64,000 nucleotides of DNA from Hyphomicrobiales bacterium (GTDB lineage: Bacteria; Pseudomonadota; Alphaproteobacteria; Rhizobiales; Aestuariivirgaceae). The position numbers and the translations under genes are program-made. This document shows, one piece after another, positions 38,132-47,727 of this stretch (the stretch's first letter is position 1; each line of letters opens with the position of its first letter). The notes beneath the pieces were generated by a model. That model searched no databases and had not been told where the DNA came from. It saw nothing but the letters and a program-made list of their open reading frames with translations. Where the stretch lies: contig JANYHE010000115.1 in assembly GCA_025359215.1 (NCBI GenBank), positions 1-64,000 of the forward strand. Reading direction: 5' to 3'.

Positions 38132-39007
38132 ATGCGTACGTTTGGCAAAACATGGTTTAAACAAGGGTCATTGATCTCCGATTACGGCGACAATTTCGGC
38201 CAAGGTGTGCGCCAGCAGAAGCAGGCCATTGCCCTTGAGGCAGCCAAAGTGGATGCAGAACTGGCGTCCAAAGCTAAATCCGAATTCATCGCCAATATGA
38301 GCCATGAGCTGCGAACACCGCTCAATGCGATTATCGGATTTTCCGATATGCTTTCGACCAAAATCGTCACTCACCCCGATAAAGTCGTTCAATATGCCGC
38401 TTACATTCAGCAAGCGGCAGAACATCTTCTCGCTTTGATCAACGGAATTCTTGATGTTTCAAAGATTCAAGCCGGAAAACTCAGTGTCGATCCTGAACCA
38501 ATCACATTGGAAACCGTGCTCAGTCCGTGCTTGCTGATAACTGAGTCCAAAGCCAAAGAAAAAAATCTCAGCATCGAGTCACACGTGAATGATCGCTTGC
38601 CCTTGCTGCTCGCTGATCCGCTGCGCTTGAAACAAATTCTCATCAACCTGCTCAGCAATGCCACCAAATTCACGCCCGAATGGGGCCGCATCCGTGTCGA
38701 TGCAAATGTGAAGTCGGAAGATTTTGCCGCCATCAGCGTCACAGATTCCGGCCCCGGCATGAGCCCCGAAGAAATTGATACAGCCATGAGCCCTTTTGGC
38801 CAGGTTGAATCAGGCTTCAACAAACGCCACGAAGGCACCGGCCTTGGTTTGCCAATTGCCTTTGCGTTGGCCAGGTTGCACGGCGGCGATTTGACAATTC
38901 ATTCAACCAAAGGGGCTGGCACACGCGTGACAGTCATCATCCCCTTGGCCACCACCAGCAAACTTGCCAACTTTACACCAACACCAACCAGTTTAAGTCT
39001 CCAATAA
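38132..39007 (+). CDS. Soluble sensor histidine kinase (HisKA-HATPase), no sensor domain
   Basis: 291 residues. The phosphoacceptor H-box [13 protein letters not shown] places His58; the ATPase domain has the N-box NLLSNATKF near 173, G1 in DSGPGMS and G2 in GTGLGLPIA. There is no membrane helix and no PAS or other input domain ahead of the H-box, only about 45 residues of mostly charged sequence. Relatives in this group are similar to the cytosolic kinase part of PleC/DivJ-like proteins. No response regulator is nearby. It ends 12 bp before the HerA-type gene and is probably cotranscribed with it. Confidence 0.85.
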   Translation: MRTFGKTWFKQGSLISDYGDNFGQGVRQQKQAIALEAAKVDAELASKAKSEFIANMSHELRTPLNAIIGFSDMLSTKIVTHPDKVVQYAAYIQQAAEHLLALINGILDVSKIQAGKLSVDPEPITLETVLSPCLLITESKAKEKNLSIESHVNDRLPLLLADPLRLKQILINLLSNATKFTPEWGRIRVDANVKSEDFAAISVTDSGPGMSPEEIDTAMSPFGQVESGFNKRHEGTGLGLPIAFALARLHGGDLTIHSTKGAGTRVTVIIPLATTSKLANFTPTPTSLSLQ

Positions 39008-39019
39008 AGGCTCCCCCAA

Positions 39020-40984
39020 ATGACGACGGCCGCATTCAACCCCATCGCACATGACTTCCGCGCCAAGATCGTTGCCGAAGATGCCGAGCGCATGGGCCGA
39101 ATTGTGGCCGTGACGGGCGCCCACGCGATTATTTTGCTCGATGCTGTTGATGGCCATTTCGATGCCAGCCACCGCGGGGCAGAAATTGGAACTTTGATGA
39201 AGGTCGAAACTACGAGCTCTGTTACACTTGCTTTGATTTCCGCGCTCAGTTCTCCCATGCCAACCCACAGCTCGACCGAAAAAGAACTACGCATTGTCGA
39301 AGTTGAATTTATTGGTGAGTTGCCCAAAGATGAAATGGGCATTGCACAATCCTTCCGCCGCGGCGTTTCGAGCTATCCATCATTGGGTGATGTGGTCTAC
39401 CGCGCCAACCGCACTGAATTGGCCATGGCCTATGCTTGCGATGCAGATACGGCAGTGCGTGTGGGCCACATTCAACAAGACCCCACCATTCCAGCCATGA
39501 TTAAAGTGGATGAAATGTTGGGCAAGCATTTTGCCATTCTGGGCACAACCGGCACAGGCAAATCCTGCACAGTGGCGCTTATTTTGCGCCGCATTCTTGA
39601 TAAAAATCCGCAAGCCCACATCCTGCTGCTGGATGTGCACCGCGAATATGCACAGTCTTTCAAAGGCATGTCAGAAATCATAACACCCGATAATATGGCC
39701 TTGCCATTTTGGTTGTTGAACTTTGACGAAGCTGTAGAGATTCTGATCGGCCAGCATGCTGGCCGCGAAACTGATATTGAAGTGCTGCGCGAAATCATTC
39801 CCATCGCTAAAGCAAGATATATGGGCAATATGCGCCGTGATAAAAGCGGCGCATTGGTGCGCGGCCGCGATGCGCTGGTGGATAACAATATCGGCGTTGA
39901 CACTCCCATTCCCTACCGCACGTCTGATCTTACAGGCGTGCTTGAAGAATATATCGGCAAACTTGAACTGCGCGGCGAACTCGCACCCTATAAGCGCATC
40001 AAAGCCCGCATCGAAGCCGTATCGCGTGATCCGCGTTATGCGTTCATGTTTGGCTCGCTTACTGTGCAAGATAACATGGCCCAAGTTTTGGCAAGACTGT
40101 TCCGCATTCCGGTGAATGGCAAACCGATTGCTATTCTTGAACTCGGCGGCTTGCCATCAGAAATCATTAACGTGGTTGTGTCCGTGCTCGCTCGCCTTGC
40201 TTTCGATTTTGGCGTGTGGAGTGCAGGCAAAGTGCCCATCACATTCGTGTGCGAAGAAGCCCACAGATATGTTCCGAATGATAAAACCACAGGCTTTGAG
40301 CCCACTAAGCGCGCCATCAGCCGCATTGCCAAAGAAGGCCGTAAATATGGCGTATCGCTCTGCATCGTAACCCAACGCCCTGCAGAACTTGACCCAACGA
40401 TCCTCTCGCAATGCAACACCATTTTCTCCATGCGCCTCACCAATGAGCGCGACCAGGAAATTCTCCGTGCCGGCATTTCCGATGCTGCTGCATCGCTTTT
40501 AGAATTCATGCCAACCATGGGCGCAGGCGAAGCCATCACCTTTGGTGAAGGCGTGGCATTGCCCACGCGCATTAAGTTTGATCTTCTGCCCGCCAATGAA
40601 TTGCCGCGCAGCAACACGGCCAGCTTCACCAAAAATTGGGCGAAAGACTTGCCCGATGATACATTCTTGCAAGAGGTTGTCAGCCGGTGGCGCGCGCAAA
40701 CTTATAATCCCGATAGCGCAGGCTATTCCATTGATGAAACTGCAGCCACCGCTGAAGTTGCAGCGCCCCATTCACCAATTGCCGCACCACCGGTGATGCA
40801 ACCACGCCCCACCATCCGCCGCGATAGCTTCATCAACCCACCCGGCGGCGTATCTGCAGCCCAGCCGCAACCCTCAAGCTTCAGCCGCATGCCCCCTATC
40901 ACCCCGGAAATGCCAGTCCCCGTTCCCACCCCACCCACTCAACAGCCAAGCCTGGCTAGTTTGATCAAACAGTTCCGAAGCTAA
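39020..40984 (+). CDS. HerA-type hexameric ATPase (DUF87 helicase-like)
   Basis: 654 residues. The N-terminal beta-barrel (HAS-barrel-like, 1-150) precedes Walker A GTTGTGKS at 185-192; Walker B ITFVCEEAHRY lies near 405-415, and the C-terminal Arg-rich AISRIAKEGRKYGVSLCIVT region is the FtsK/HerA sensor. The last 90 residues are proline-rich and probably disordered. HerA proteins translocate DNA, in archaea together with the nuclease NurA; no NurA is seen here. It follows the histidine kinase with 12 bp between. Confidence 0.87.
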   Translation: MTTAAFNPIAHDFRAKIVAEDAERMGRIVAVTGAHAIILLDAVDGHFDASHRGAEIGTLMKVETTSSVTLALISALSSPMPTHSSTEKELRIVEVEFIGELPKDEMGIAQSFRRGVSSYPSLGDVVYRANRTELAMAYACDADTAVRVGHIQQDPTIPAMIKVDEMLGKHFAILGTTGTGKSCTVALILRRILDKNPQAHILLLDVHREYAQSFKGMSEIITPDNMALPFWLLNFDEAVEILIGQHAGRETDIEVLREIIPIAKARYMGNMRRDKSGALVRGRDALVDNNIGVDTPIPYRTSDLTGVLEEYIGKLELRGELAPYKRIKARIEAVSRDPRYAFMFGSLTVQDNMAQVLARLFRIPVNGKPIAILELGGLPSEIINVVVSVLARLAFDFGVWSAGKVPITFVCEEAHRYVPNDKTTGFEPTKRAISRIAKEGRKYGVSLCIVTQRPAELDPTILSQCNTIFSMRLTNERDQEILRAGISDAAASLLEFMPTMGAGEAITFGEGVALPTRIKFDLLPANELPRSNTASFTKNWAKDLPDDTFLQEVVSRWRAQTYNPDSAGYSIDETAATAEVAAPHSPIAAPPVMQPRPTIRRDSFINPPGGVSAAQPQPSSFSRMPPITPEMPVPVPTPPTQQPSLASLIKQFRS

Positions 40985-41032
40985 AGCCTTGCGTAGCAGC
41001 ATGGCGACAGCTATCACTCGCTAAATCCCGCT

Positions 41033-41106
41033 TGGGGGATCGGCTAACGGTAGGCCCTCAGACTCTGACTCTGATTGTCTAGGTTCGAATCCTAGTCCCC
41101 CAGCCA
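41033..41106 (+). tRNA. tRNA-Gln (anticodon CUG)
   Basis: 74-base cloverleaf with encoded CCA. Acceptor stem TGGGGGA/TCCCCCA, D stem GGCT/GGCC, anticodon stem TCAGA/TCTGA around the loop CTCTGAC (anticodon CTG), and T arm CTAGG-TTCGAAT-CCTAG. The anticodon reads CAG glutamine codons. Confidence 0.95.
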
Positions 41107-41234
41107 ATGATTTCAATAACTGTATGGCTAGGATCTTTTCAAGCTCAAAAGGAATCGTGAGAAGTGCCCCAAGTCGTATAAATTGGAGACTGTCGCCGTC
41201 GGCGCAACAATATGCGAGTGCAACACGCAGGAAA

Positions 41235-43811
41235 TCAGTTCAATTTCTTTTTTGCCATGGTGTCCATTAGTTTTGTGCGTGCGGATTTGGCGTCATCTAC
41301 AAGCTTGCTTTCCTTGCCCACGGCATGAGCTGTGGCGGCTTTGCCATAAGCAGCTAGCGCTAAATCATTACTGCCAAGATCAGCATAAAGATCACCCATC
41401 AATTTCAACGCCAGAATATTGCTGCTATCAAGCTTCACCGCCGTTTCAAGCGCCTCTAAAGCCTTAGGCTTATCGCCTTTCATCAAAAGTGCTTCGCCGC
41501 GCAAGGCAAAGATGGCGGCAGAGTCAGGCTTTCCGGTCAGCGAAGCGAGTGCTGCATCCGCTTGCCCAGACGCAAGTTGCGAGCGCACCAATTGGCCGAG
41601 CAAGGGCAAGTCATTGGGCATCAATTTCACAGCCTTTTCCAAATCAGCACGTGCTGCAGCATTGTTGCCTTGGGCTTGCATGGCCTTGCTGTGCAGCAAC
41701 ACCAGTTGGCCACTCTCAGGTTCGTCTTTCAGCAATTGGTCAATGATGGGCAGGGCAACCATAGTTTGCCCCAGTGCCACTTGTGCTCCAGCCTTGACGC
41801 GGAGCACATCAGGATATTGCCTTCCGCCTGAAAGAATTGCTTCTGCTTCCTTCAACGCATTCTTTGCGTCGCCGCCGAGCAACAAGGCCTCGGCATGCAC
41901 TTGCCGTGATGGCGGGTTTGTTGGCAATATTTTAAGCAGCTCCTCGGAATCTGCTAATGCGCCAACGCTCACACCGGCTGCAAGATAGGCGCGCGCCCGG
42001 GCCAATAGCGCTGCTGGTCTATTCGGATTCACTGAATTTAAAGTGATCGCAGCTGTCATCAGGCCGACTGCCTTGGAGGCATCCCCTGTGTTGATCGCGA
42101 TATAGGCGGCAAGCAAATTGTTGAATGGATCATCAAGCTTGATCGCTTGCGCTTTTTTGAGAGCTCCTTCTGCCTCAACGGTGCGACCGAGTCCGCAATA
42201 GGCCAAACCTAAATGTTGCCAAGCGCTGACATCGGTAGGAGCGATGGCTGCCCATTTTTCGGCAATTGGCAGTGCTCCTGCATAATCTCGCAATGACAAC
42301 AGGAACGAGGCTTTCATGATCAAAGGACGAGGAGAATTTGGTTGCAACGCCGTTAGTGCATCAATGTCGGCAAACGTCGCAGTTTGATTATCCAATTTGC
42401 GGTTGACGACTGCCCTGAAGAACAAGGCATCCTCGTTTTTTGGGTCAAGTTCGAGAGCTGCCGTGAAATCCGCCAATGCGCCAATTGAGTCTGCATCGGT
42501 GCTGCCGTTCTTGATCTTTCCACGGCTGATGAGCGCCTTCACGTTTTTGGGCTCGATGGCAAGAATGCGGTCGACGTCAGCCAGCATGGGTCGGAGTTTC
42601 AGTTTCGCCTCAAGCAGACCGATTTGTTCTTGTTTGTCGCTGGTCATCGACAACAGTTCTTCACAGGCTTTAAGGCCTGTTTCATCGTCACCGCCGTGAC
42701 ATGCGGCTTGAAGCTTCGCGGGCTTGTCTATTTTGTCCTGCAGCGCTTGGCGCAATGCTTTGGTCTTTTCTTGGCGCACCTTGTCCTGAGCAGAGGGGAC
42801 AGGTGCCGCTATAGCCTTGTCATACCAGTCTAAGGCACCTTTCGCGTTATTCTGTGCCTCGGCAAGTTTGCCACTTTCGATCAACGCTTCCGTCAAAGTC
42901 TTGTCGAGGGCGAGGGCTGCATCGAATTCCTTCTGTGCGTCCGCGAGTTTGCCTTCTGCCGCAAGCACCAGACCGTTGGTAAAATGCGCCCGCGCTGATT
43001 TCGCATCTGCCGCCAATGCCGCGTCCACGGCTATTCGCGCCTCGGGCAGTTCGTTCCGCTCTGTATGGACTCGAGCTCGAAGCGACAAGGCCCAAGCATT
43101 ATGGGGTTCTGTCACAATGATCTTGTCGAGATCAGTCATGGCGGCCTGGGCGTTGCCCTGCCAGTATGAGATCAAAGCGCGATTGCCAAGCGCAAATGCC
43201 ATGTCAGGTGCCAATGAGAGCGCAGCGTTGGTTCGATCTACAGCTTTGTCATAGCGACCAAGATAAAAGTTGACGATGCCTGAAAGGGCAAGCGCCGTAG
43301 GATCTTTTTCATTCAATGCCAGCGCCCAGAACAACTCCTTGTCTGCATCTTCAAATTTTTCTTGAGAGTTGAGTGCAAAAGCTAGATTCAGAGCTGGCTG
43401 AGGCTCGACATTGTTGAGCGCCTTGGCCGCCCGGAAATCAGTCTCGGCGGCAGCATAGTCGCCCGCGAAATAGTAATGCTTTCCACGCTCCAGATGCAGA
43501 TTGTAAGCGAGCTTGGCTTCCCTGTCCTCGTCGCCTTTGATCAGATCATAGGCAGCGTTCAGGTCCTTCAGCGCAAGGTCGCCTTTGTTCTGTCGCCCAT
43601 ACGCCAAGGCCCGGTTGTAAAGCGCCGAGGCCTGCGTATGGGTATTGCCTTTGGATTTCTCAAATTCAGTGGTGCAGCCCTTGATTATAGTATCGGGCTG
43701 TTTGCCACCGCAGTCATTAATGTCTTTTTTGGAAGCAGCTGAAAATGAAGGTTGAGCCAATAGAAAAAAGCTCAGTCCCAAAAAGGCGAAACGATTATAA
43801 AAACCTGCCAT
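41235..43811 (-). CDS. Large secreted tetratricopeptide-repeat protein
   Basis: 858 residues from the ATG that has GGAG six bases upstream. A Sec signal peptide (NRFAFLGLSFFLLAQPSFSA) is followed by an array of TPR repeats to the end, such as ALYNRALAYGRQNKGDLALK, ALSLRARVHTERNELPEARI and LALKLMGDLYADLGSNDLAL. TPR arrays are protein-binding scaffolds; the repeats are Ala/Leu-rich. No catalytic domain is seen. Probably periplasmic or outer-membrane associated. Its partner is unknown; the gene stands alone between the tRNA and an LprI-like gene. Confidence 0.82.
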   Translation of the reverse strand: MAGFYNRFAFLGLSFFLLAQPSFSAASKKDINDCGGKQPDTIIKGCTTEFEKSKGNTHTQASALYNRALAYGRQNKGDLALKDLNAAYDLIKGDEDREAKLAYNLHLERGKHYYFAGDYAAAETDFRAAKALNNVEPQPALNLAFALNSQEKFEDADKELFWALALNEKDPTALALSGIVNFYLGRYDKAVDRTNAALSLAPDMAFALGNRALISYWQGNAQAAMTDLDKIIVTEPHNAWALSLRARVHTERNELPEARIAVDAALAADAKSARAHFTNGLVLAAEGKLADAQKEFDAALALDKTLTEALIESGKLAEAQNNAKGALDWYDKAIAAPVPSAQDKVRQEKTKALRQALQDKIDKPAKLQAACHGGDDETGLKACEELLSMTSDKQEQIGLLEAKLKLRPMLADVDRILAIEPKNVKALISRGKIKNGSTDADSIGALADFTAALELDPKNEDALFFRAVVNRKLDNQTATFADIDALTALQPNSPRPLIMKASFLLSLRDYAGALPIAEKWAAIAPTDVSAWQHLGLAYCGLGRTVEAEGALKKAQAIKLDDPFNNLLAAYIAINTGDASKAVGLMTAAITLNSVNPNRPAALLARARAYLAAGVSVGALADSEELLKILPTNPPSRQVHAEALLLGGDAKNALKEAEAILSGGRQYPDVLRVKAGAQVALGQTMVALPIIDQLLKDEPESGQLVLLHSKAMQAQGNNAAARADLEKAVKLMPNDLPLLGQLVRSQLASGQADAALASLTGKPDSAAIFALRGEALLMKGDKPKALEALETAVKLDSSNILALKLMGDLYADLGSNDLALAAYGKAATAHAVGKESKLVDDAKSARTKLMDTMAKKKLN

Positions 43812-44002
43812 AGCAAACTCCAAGAAATGAGTTCGCCCCCACGCAACAAGCTATCAAAGTTGCAATCGATTTTCAATCCACGTTTGCTGCGAGCAAAACG
43901 GAACAGTCCTCCTGTTCAGAATTGGTTCAGGTTGGGCGCTATAAAAAAATTTCCGACCAAACAGTATAGCTTCCAAACCACGAATATTTCCGGAGCAAAC
44001 CC

Positions 44003-44683
44003 ATGTCACGCATCACGGTTGCCTTTTTTGTTTTAGCTTTCGCTTCCACTTTGCCAAAAATTGCATTTTCTGAAGATGCAGTCGATACACCATCTGATGA
44101 GGAAATTGCGATTCAAGATGCGGCAACAATAAAGCAGTGCCTCGATGTTGTTGACGCTAAGATGGAACAAGAAAATGCGCGCAGGCAAAAAGAATCAGAG
44201 AACGGGGCATCGGGACCTGTTGGACCTGATGTGGTGAAGAGTGAGCAGAAGACCGGCGCTGAAACTTATCTTGAAGTTGTTGCAAAGAATAAGCCAAAAT
44301 TTGCATCCGAAAACTGCATCGGCATCGTCGCAGATGGGTGTTTGGAAAATGACACCGGCGGGACACTTGGGATGATGGTTTGCTATGGCCGAGAGAGTGA
44401 GGTCTGGGACGCACGGTTAAACGCGAGCTACCGCGAACAAACCTCCCCAAACTTGAAGAAACCGGCGGATGAAGCAGTGGCAAAACATTTGCAGGCCATT
44501 CAAAAGGCGTGGATTCCTTGGCGGGACGCCACCTGCGAAGTGATTTATGCCGAAGGAATTCCACTCTATGGCGAGGACGCCAAAGTCGAGAGTGTCTATT
44601 GCGACATGGTGTTAACCGCGCGCCAAGCGTTGTCGGTGGAAGGTAAAATGATCATGTCCTTTGACGCGCCGTCCGGTCAATAG
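44003..44683 (+). CDS. Secreted LprI-type (DUF1311) protein
   Basis: 226 residues with an N-terminal signal peptide (VAFFVLAFASTLPKIAFS). The C-terminal 110 residues show the LprI pattern: MVCYGRESEVWDARLNASYR, then HLQAIQKAWIPWRDATC with paired Cys. LprI proteins inhibit lysozyme in mycobacteria; in proteobacteria the role is untested. The middle (about 50-75) is a low-complexity linker. GGAG is eight bases before the ATG. Divergent from the TPR gene. Confidence 0.78.
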   Translation: MSRITVAFFVLAFASTLPKIAFSEDAVDTPSDEEIAIQDAATIKQCLDVVDAKMEQENARRQKESENGASGPVGPDVVKSEQKTGAETYLEVVAKNKPKFASENCIGIVADGCLENDTGGTLGMMVCYGRESEVWDARLNASYREQTSPNLKKPADEAVAKHLQAIQKAWIPWRDATCEVIYAEGIPLYGEDAKVESVYCDMVLTARQALSVEGKMIMSFDAPSGQ

Positions 44684-44771
44684 CGTTCGCTGAACTTGCA
44701 AATAAATAGTGGTATGAGTGGTCTCATTTTGACGCTCGCCAATACACGCAAGATCTTCGACATGCCAAATC

Positions 44772-45101
44772 TCATTCATTCGAAGCTTGCGTTTCGCGTT
44801 CATCTTCGCAGGCTTTTTTGGAATCGAAGATTAAATATTCCTTGCCACTCTCACCTTCACTGCAGCTGCGAGCGGGAACATCAGTAGACGTGTTTGATTT
44901 CGGTTTGAGATCACAGTGAAAACGTTTTGATTTTATGTCACTGAACAATGGCCCAACAATTTTTGCACATTTGGTTTGCGATGGCTCTTCACGCCAATTG
45001 AAAGCATATTTTCCTTTCAGCACATCAAGCCCCCCCGCATGCGCTGAAACCGATAGAAAGAACACAGTGAGTGCAGATACGCCGTAGGTTTTCCGAAGCA
45101 T
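44772..45101 (-). CDS. Small secreted protein of unknown function
   Basis: 109 residues with a clear signal peptide (SALTVFFLSVSAHA, cleavage before GGLDVLKGKY). The mature part has four Cys, which could form two disulphides, as expected for a periplasmic protein: KCAKIVGPLF, FHCDLKP, SCSEGESGKE and KACEDERE. I do not recognise the family. Convergent with the LprI-like gene, 90 bp apart. Confidence 0.6.
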   Translation of the reverse strand: MLRKTYGVSALTVFFLSVSAHAGGLDVLKGKYAFNWREEPSQTKCAKIVGPLFSDIKSKRFHCDLKPKSNTSTDVPARSCSEGESGKEYLIFDSKKACEDERETQASNE

Positions 45102-45257
45102 CGCAAATCTCCTTGGTCACAAAAGCCCGATTCATCTGAACACATTTTTGCAAGAAAATAAAGCGGGCTCCTGCCAACTTATTTCAACACAAGGCACCCC
45201 GTTGCCCTTCGCCAAATCTTCCCATAAGCTTTCCTCAAACAACGGGAGACACACGCC

Positions 45258-46538
45258 ATGACAACCGAACGCAAACTAGGTTTTGACACACTCCAAATTC
45301 ACGCAGGCACAGCGCCCGACACGGCAACGGGTGCGCGGCAAGTTCCGATTTATCAAACCACCGCTTATGTGTTCCGCGATAGTGAGCACGCGGCGAAATT
45401 ATTTAACTTGCAGGAAGTGGGTTATATTTATTCGCGCCTTACCAACCCCACAGTTTCAGCTTTAGCCAATCGCATCTGCGCGCTTGAAGGTGGCGCTGGG
45501 GCCATTTGCTGCTCATCAGGCCATGCCGCACAAATCATGGCGCTGTTCCCGCTGATGGGACCCGGTAAAAACGTGGTGGCCTCCACAAGGCTTTATGGCG
45601 GCACCATCACACAATTCAGCCAAACGATTAAGCGCTTCGGCTGGTCGGCCACCTTTGTGGATTTTGATGATCTTGATGCCGTGAAATCCGCCATTGACGA
45701 CAACACACGGGCCGTGTTCTGCGAATCTATCGCCAACCCCGGCGGCTATATCACTGACTTGGACGCCATCTCGAAAATTTCAGACGCAGCCCAAATTCCG
45801 CTGATCGTCGATAACACCTCAGCCACGCCATATTTGTGCAACCCCATTGCACATGGGGCCACTTTGGTGGTGCATTCCACCACGAAATATCTCACCGGTA
45901 ATGGCACTGTCACGGGTGGCTGCGTGGTGGATTCCGGCAAATTTGATTGGGCCAAATCCGGTAAGTTCCCGTCGCTCTCGGAGCCCGAACCCGCTTATCA
46001 TGGCTTGGTGTTTTACCCCACCTTGGGCGCCATGGCCTTCACCTTCCATTCCATCGCCATTGGACTTCGTGACCTCGGCATGACCATGAATCCGCAAGGC
46101 GCGCACTACACCTTGATGGGCATTGAAACGCTATCCTTGCGCATGGAGCGCCATGTTGAAAACGCTATCAAGGTGGCAGAATGGCTGGAGAAAGACCCGC
46201 GCGTTGAATATGTGACTTACGCCGGATTGAAATCATCGCCCTACTTCAAACGCGTCGCAAAAATCTGCCCCAAGGGTGCAGGTGCATTGTTTACGTTTGC
46301 ATTGAAGAGCGGTTATGATGGCTGCGTGAAGCTCGTCGATAACGTGAAACTGTTCAGCCACGTGGCAAACTTGGGCGACACCAGATCGCTCATCATCCAC
46401 TCAGCCTCCACCACCCACCGCCAACTTTCGCCGGAGCAACTCAAAGCCGCAGGCGCTTCACCAAACGTAGTGCGCCTGTCGATTGGTATTGAAGATGTGA
46501 GCGATATTATCGCGGATCTGGATGAGGCGATTGGGTGA
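45258..46538 (+). CDS. O-acetylhomoserine sulfhydrylase (MetY-type, PLP enzyme)
   Basis: 426 residues of the Cys/Met-metabolism PLP family; converts O-acetylhomoserine and sulfide to homocysteine. The N-terminus FDTLQIHAGTAPDTATGARQ is the MetY beginning. The PLP lysine is in HSTTKYLTGNGTV at about 208, and the cofactor Asp in PLIVDNTSATP. I found no SAM-II riboswitch consensus in the leader. The leader holds one inverted repeat (AGCCCG at 45124, CGGGCT at 45164). The next gene starts 7 bases after its stop. Confidence 0.9.
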   Translation: MTTERKLGFDTLQIHAGTAPDTATGARQVPIYQTTAYVFRDSEHAAKLFNLQEVGYIYSRLTNPTVSALANRICALEGGAGAICCSSGHAAQIMALFPLMGPGKNVVASTRLYGGTITQFSQTIKRFGWSATFVDFDDLDAVKSAIDDNTRAVFCESIANPGGYITDLDAISKISDAAQIPLIVDNTSATPYLCNPIAHGATLVVHSTTKYLTGNGTVTGGCVVDSGKFDWAKSGKFPSLSEPEPAYHGLVFYPTLGAMAFTFHSIAIGLRDLGMTMNPQGAHYTLMGIETLSLRMERHVENAIKVAEWLEKDPRVEYVTYAGLKSSPYFKRVAKICPKGAGALFTFALKSGYDGCVKLVDNVKLFSHVANLGDTRSLIIHSASTTHRQLSPEQLKAAGASPNVVRLSIGIEDVSDIIADLDEAIG

Positions 46539-46545
46539 GGGAGAA

Positions 46546-47256
46546 ATGGTCGACAAGTCTTTGTCTGAAACCTACCTCCACTATACTAACGCGATGGGAC
46601 AAGAGCTTGGCGAAACCTACCTTCATATACGCAATAAAATTTTTGAGATCGCTTGTGTTTGGGATCAATATGAAACGCTCTTTTCAAAAATAGAAAGGGT
46701 CGAATTATTAAACCAGTCATGCGGACTCCTAACATTAAATATTCAAAGGACATTTCTTGAACACGTCCTGATGGGTATGTGCCGTCTTACTGATCCTCCT
46801 AAGTCTGCTAATCGTGAAAATTTAACTTTAAACAGGCTCCCTAAACTCGTCAAAACAAGTATCTCAACAAAACTAAATGCTCTCATAGATAAAGCAAAAA
46901 TATCCACCGACTTTTGTCGTGATTGGAGAAATAGACGAATAGCGCACAACGACCTCGATCTAAGTTTGAATGAAAAAGCAAAACCACTAGAGGCCGCAAG
47001 CAGGATAAAAGTAACACACGCGATAAAATGTATTTTTAACGTTGTCGCTTTCCTCGAGTTGGAATACTGCGAAACAGAATTATGGCTAATTGCGACAGGT
47101 AATGACTCAGCTATTTCCTTGCTCTTCGATATTTTTGACGGCGCTAGAAAACAGGAAGAAGATCATGCCAATGCTTCAAAAAATGGAATTTTTGCAGCTG
47201 ATGGTTACCCGAGTTGGTTATATGACGACATGAATTTTGGCCTGCGTTACAAATAA
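46546..47256 (+). CDS. Hypothetical protein with a HEPN/AbiU2-like RX5H motif
   Basis: 236 residues from the ATG preceded by GAGGGAGAA. Mostly helical, with FLEHVLMGMCRLTDPPKS and DWRNRRIAHNDLDLSLN. The second contains Arg-x5-His in a run typical of HEPN ribonucleases, and its general layout reminds me of the AbiU2 branch seen in abortive-infection proteins. The base composition is clearly more AT-rich than metY in front of it, and it sits between metY and the VapBC toxin pair, which suggests acquired DNA. Function unproven; a catalytic HEPN site is inferred from one motif. Confidence 0.5.
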   Translation: MVDKSLSETYLHYTNAMGQELGETYLHIRNKIFEIACVWDQYETLFSKIERVELLNQSCGLLTLNIQRTFLEHVLMGMCRLTDPPKSANRENLTLNRLPKLVKTSISTKLNALIDKAKISTDFCRDWRNRRIAHNDLDLSLNEKAKPLEAASRIKVTHAIKCIFNVVAFLELEYCETELWLIATGNDSAISLLFDIFDGARKQEEDHANASKNGIFAADGYPSWLYDDMNFGLRYK

Positions 47257-47328
47257 TCTAACGGATTACGGTGAATTTCGGTGGATCACAGTGCCATTGC
47301 ATTCAATTAACGACAAATCTACTGCACG

Positions 47329-47727
47329 TCACACCGTCCAATCTTCAATCAACAAGTCTTTCGCCTGTCTAAATGCCTTATCACTGGTCACCAGCATCGC
47401 TTCAACACTCATTGCGTGGCTGGCAATCAGCATATCGTTTGGCGATAGAGTCTTCCCTCGCTTTTCCAAATTGGCGCGTAAGGTTCCATAATGTTGCGCG
47501 GCAATACCATCCCAAGACAAAGTTTCCACGCGGAGTAGAAACTCATTGACGGCTATGCGAAGTTGCTTTGCTTCAGGTCGTCGCGCCAGTCCAAAAAGCA
47601 ATTCACCTTCAGTTATCGCAGAAATACAAAGTGAGGACATGAGCACAGCAAGCAGGCGCTTAGTCACTTTCGGTTGGCGGCGCAGAAAATGGCTCACAGT
47701 GTTCGTATCGAGCATATAGAGGCTCAC
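47329..47727 (-). CDS. vapC: VapC toxin (PIN-domain ribonuclease)
   Basis: 132-residue PIN domain, a Mg-dependent RNase. The acidic residues expected for the active site are Asp7 in YMLDTNTVSHFL, Glu in ITEGELLFGL, Asp in LSPNDMLIASHA and Asp in VTSDKAF. It overlaps the antitoxin gene by 4 bases. Orientation is antitoxin first, as in VapBC pairs. VapC toxins cut tRNA or rRNA; the target here is unknown. Confidence 0.9.
   Translation of the reverse strand: MSLYMLDTNTVSHFLRRQPKVTKRLLAVLMSSLCISAITEGELLFGLARRPEAKQLRIAVNEFLLRVETLSWDGIAAQHYGTLRANLEKRGKTLSPNDMLIASHAMSVEAMLVTSDKAFRQAKDLLIEDWTV

Noticed and set aside
41033-41106. tRNA as attachment site for an island
   Set aside because: No integrase, no repeat of the tRNA 3' end and ordinary genes on both sides were seen.
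45102-45257. SAM-II riboswitch before metY
   Set aside because: The conserved SAM-II core was not found; only a simple inverted repeat is present.
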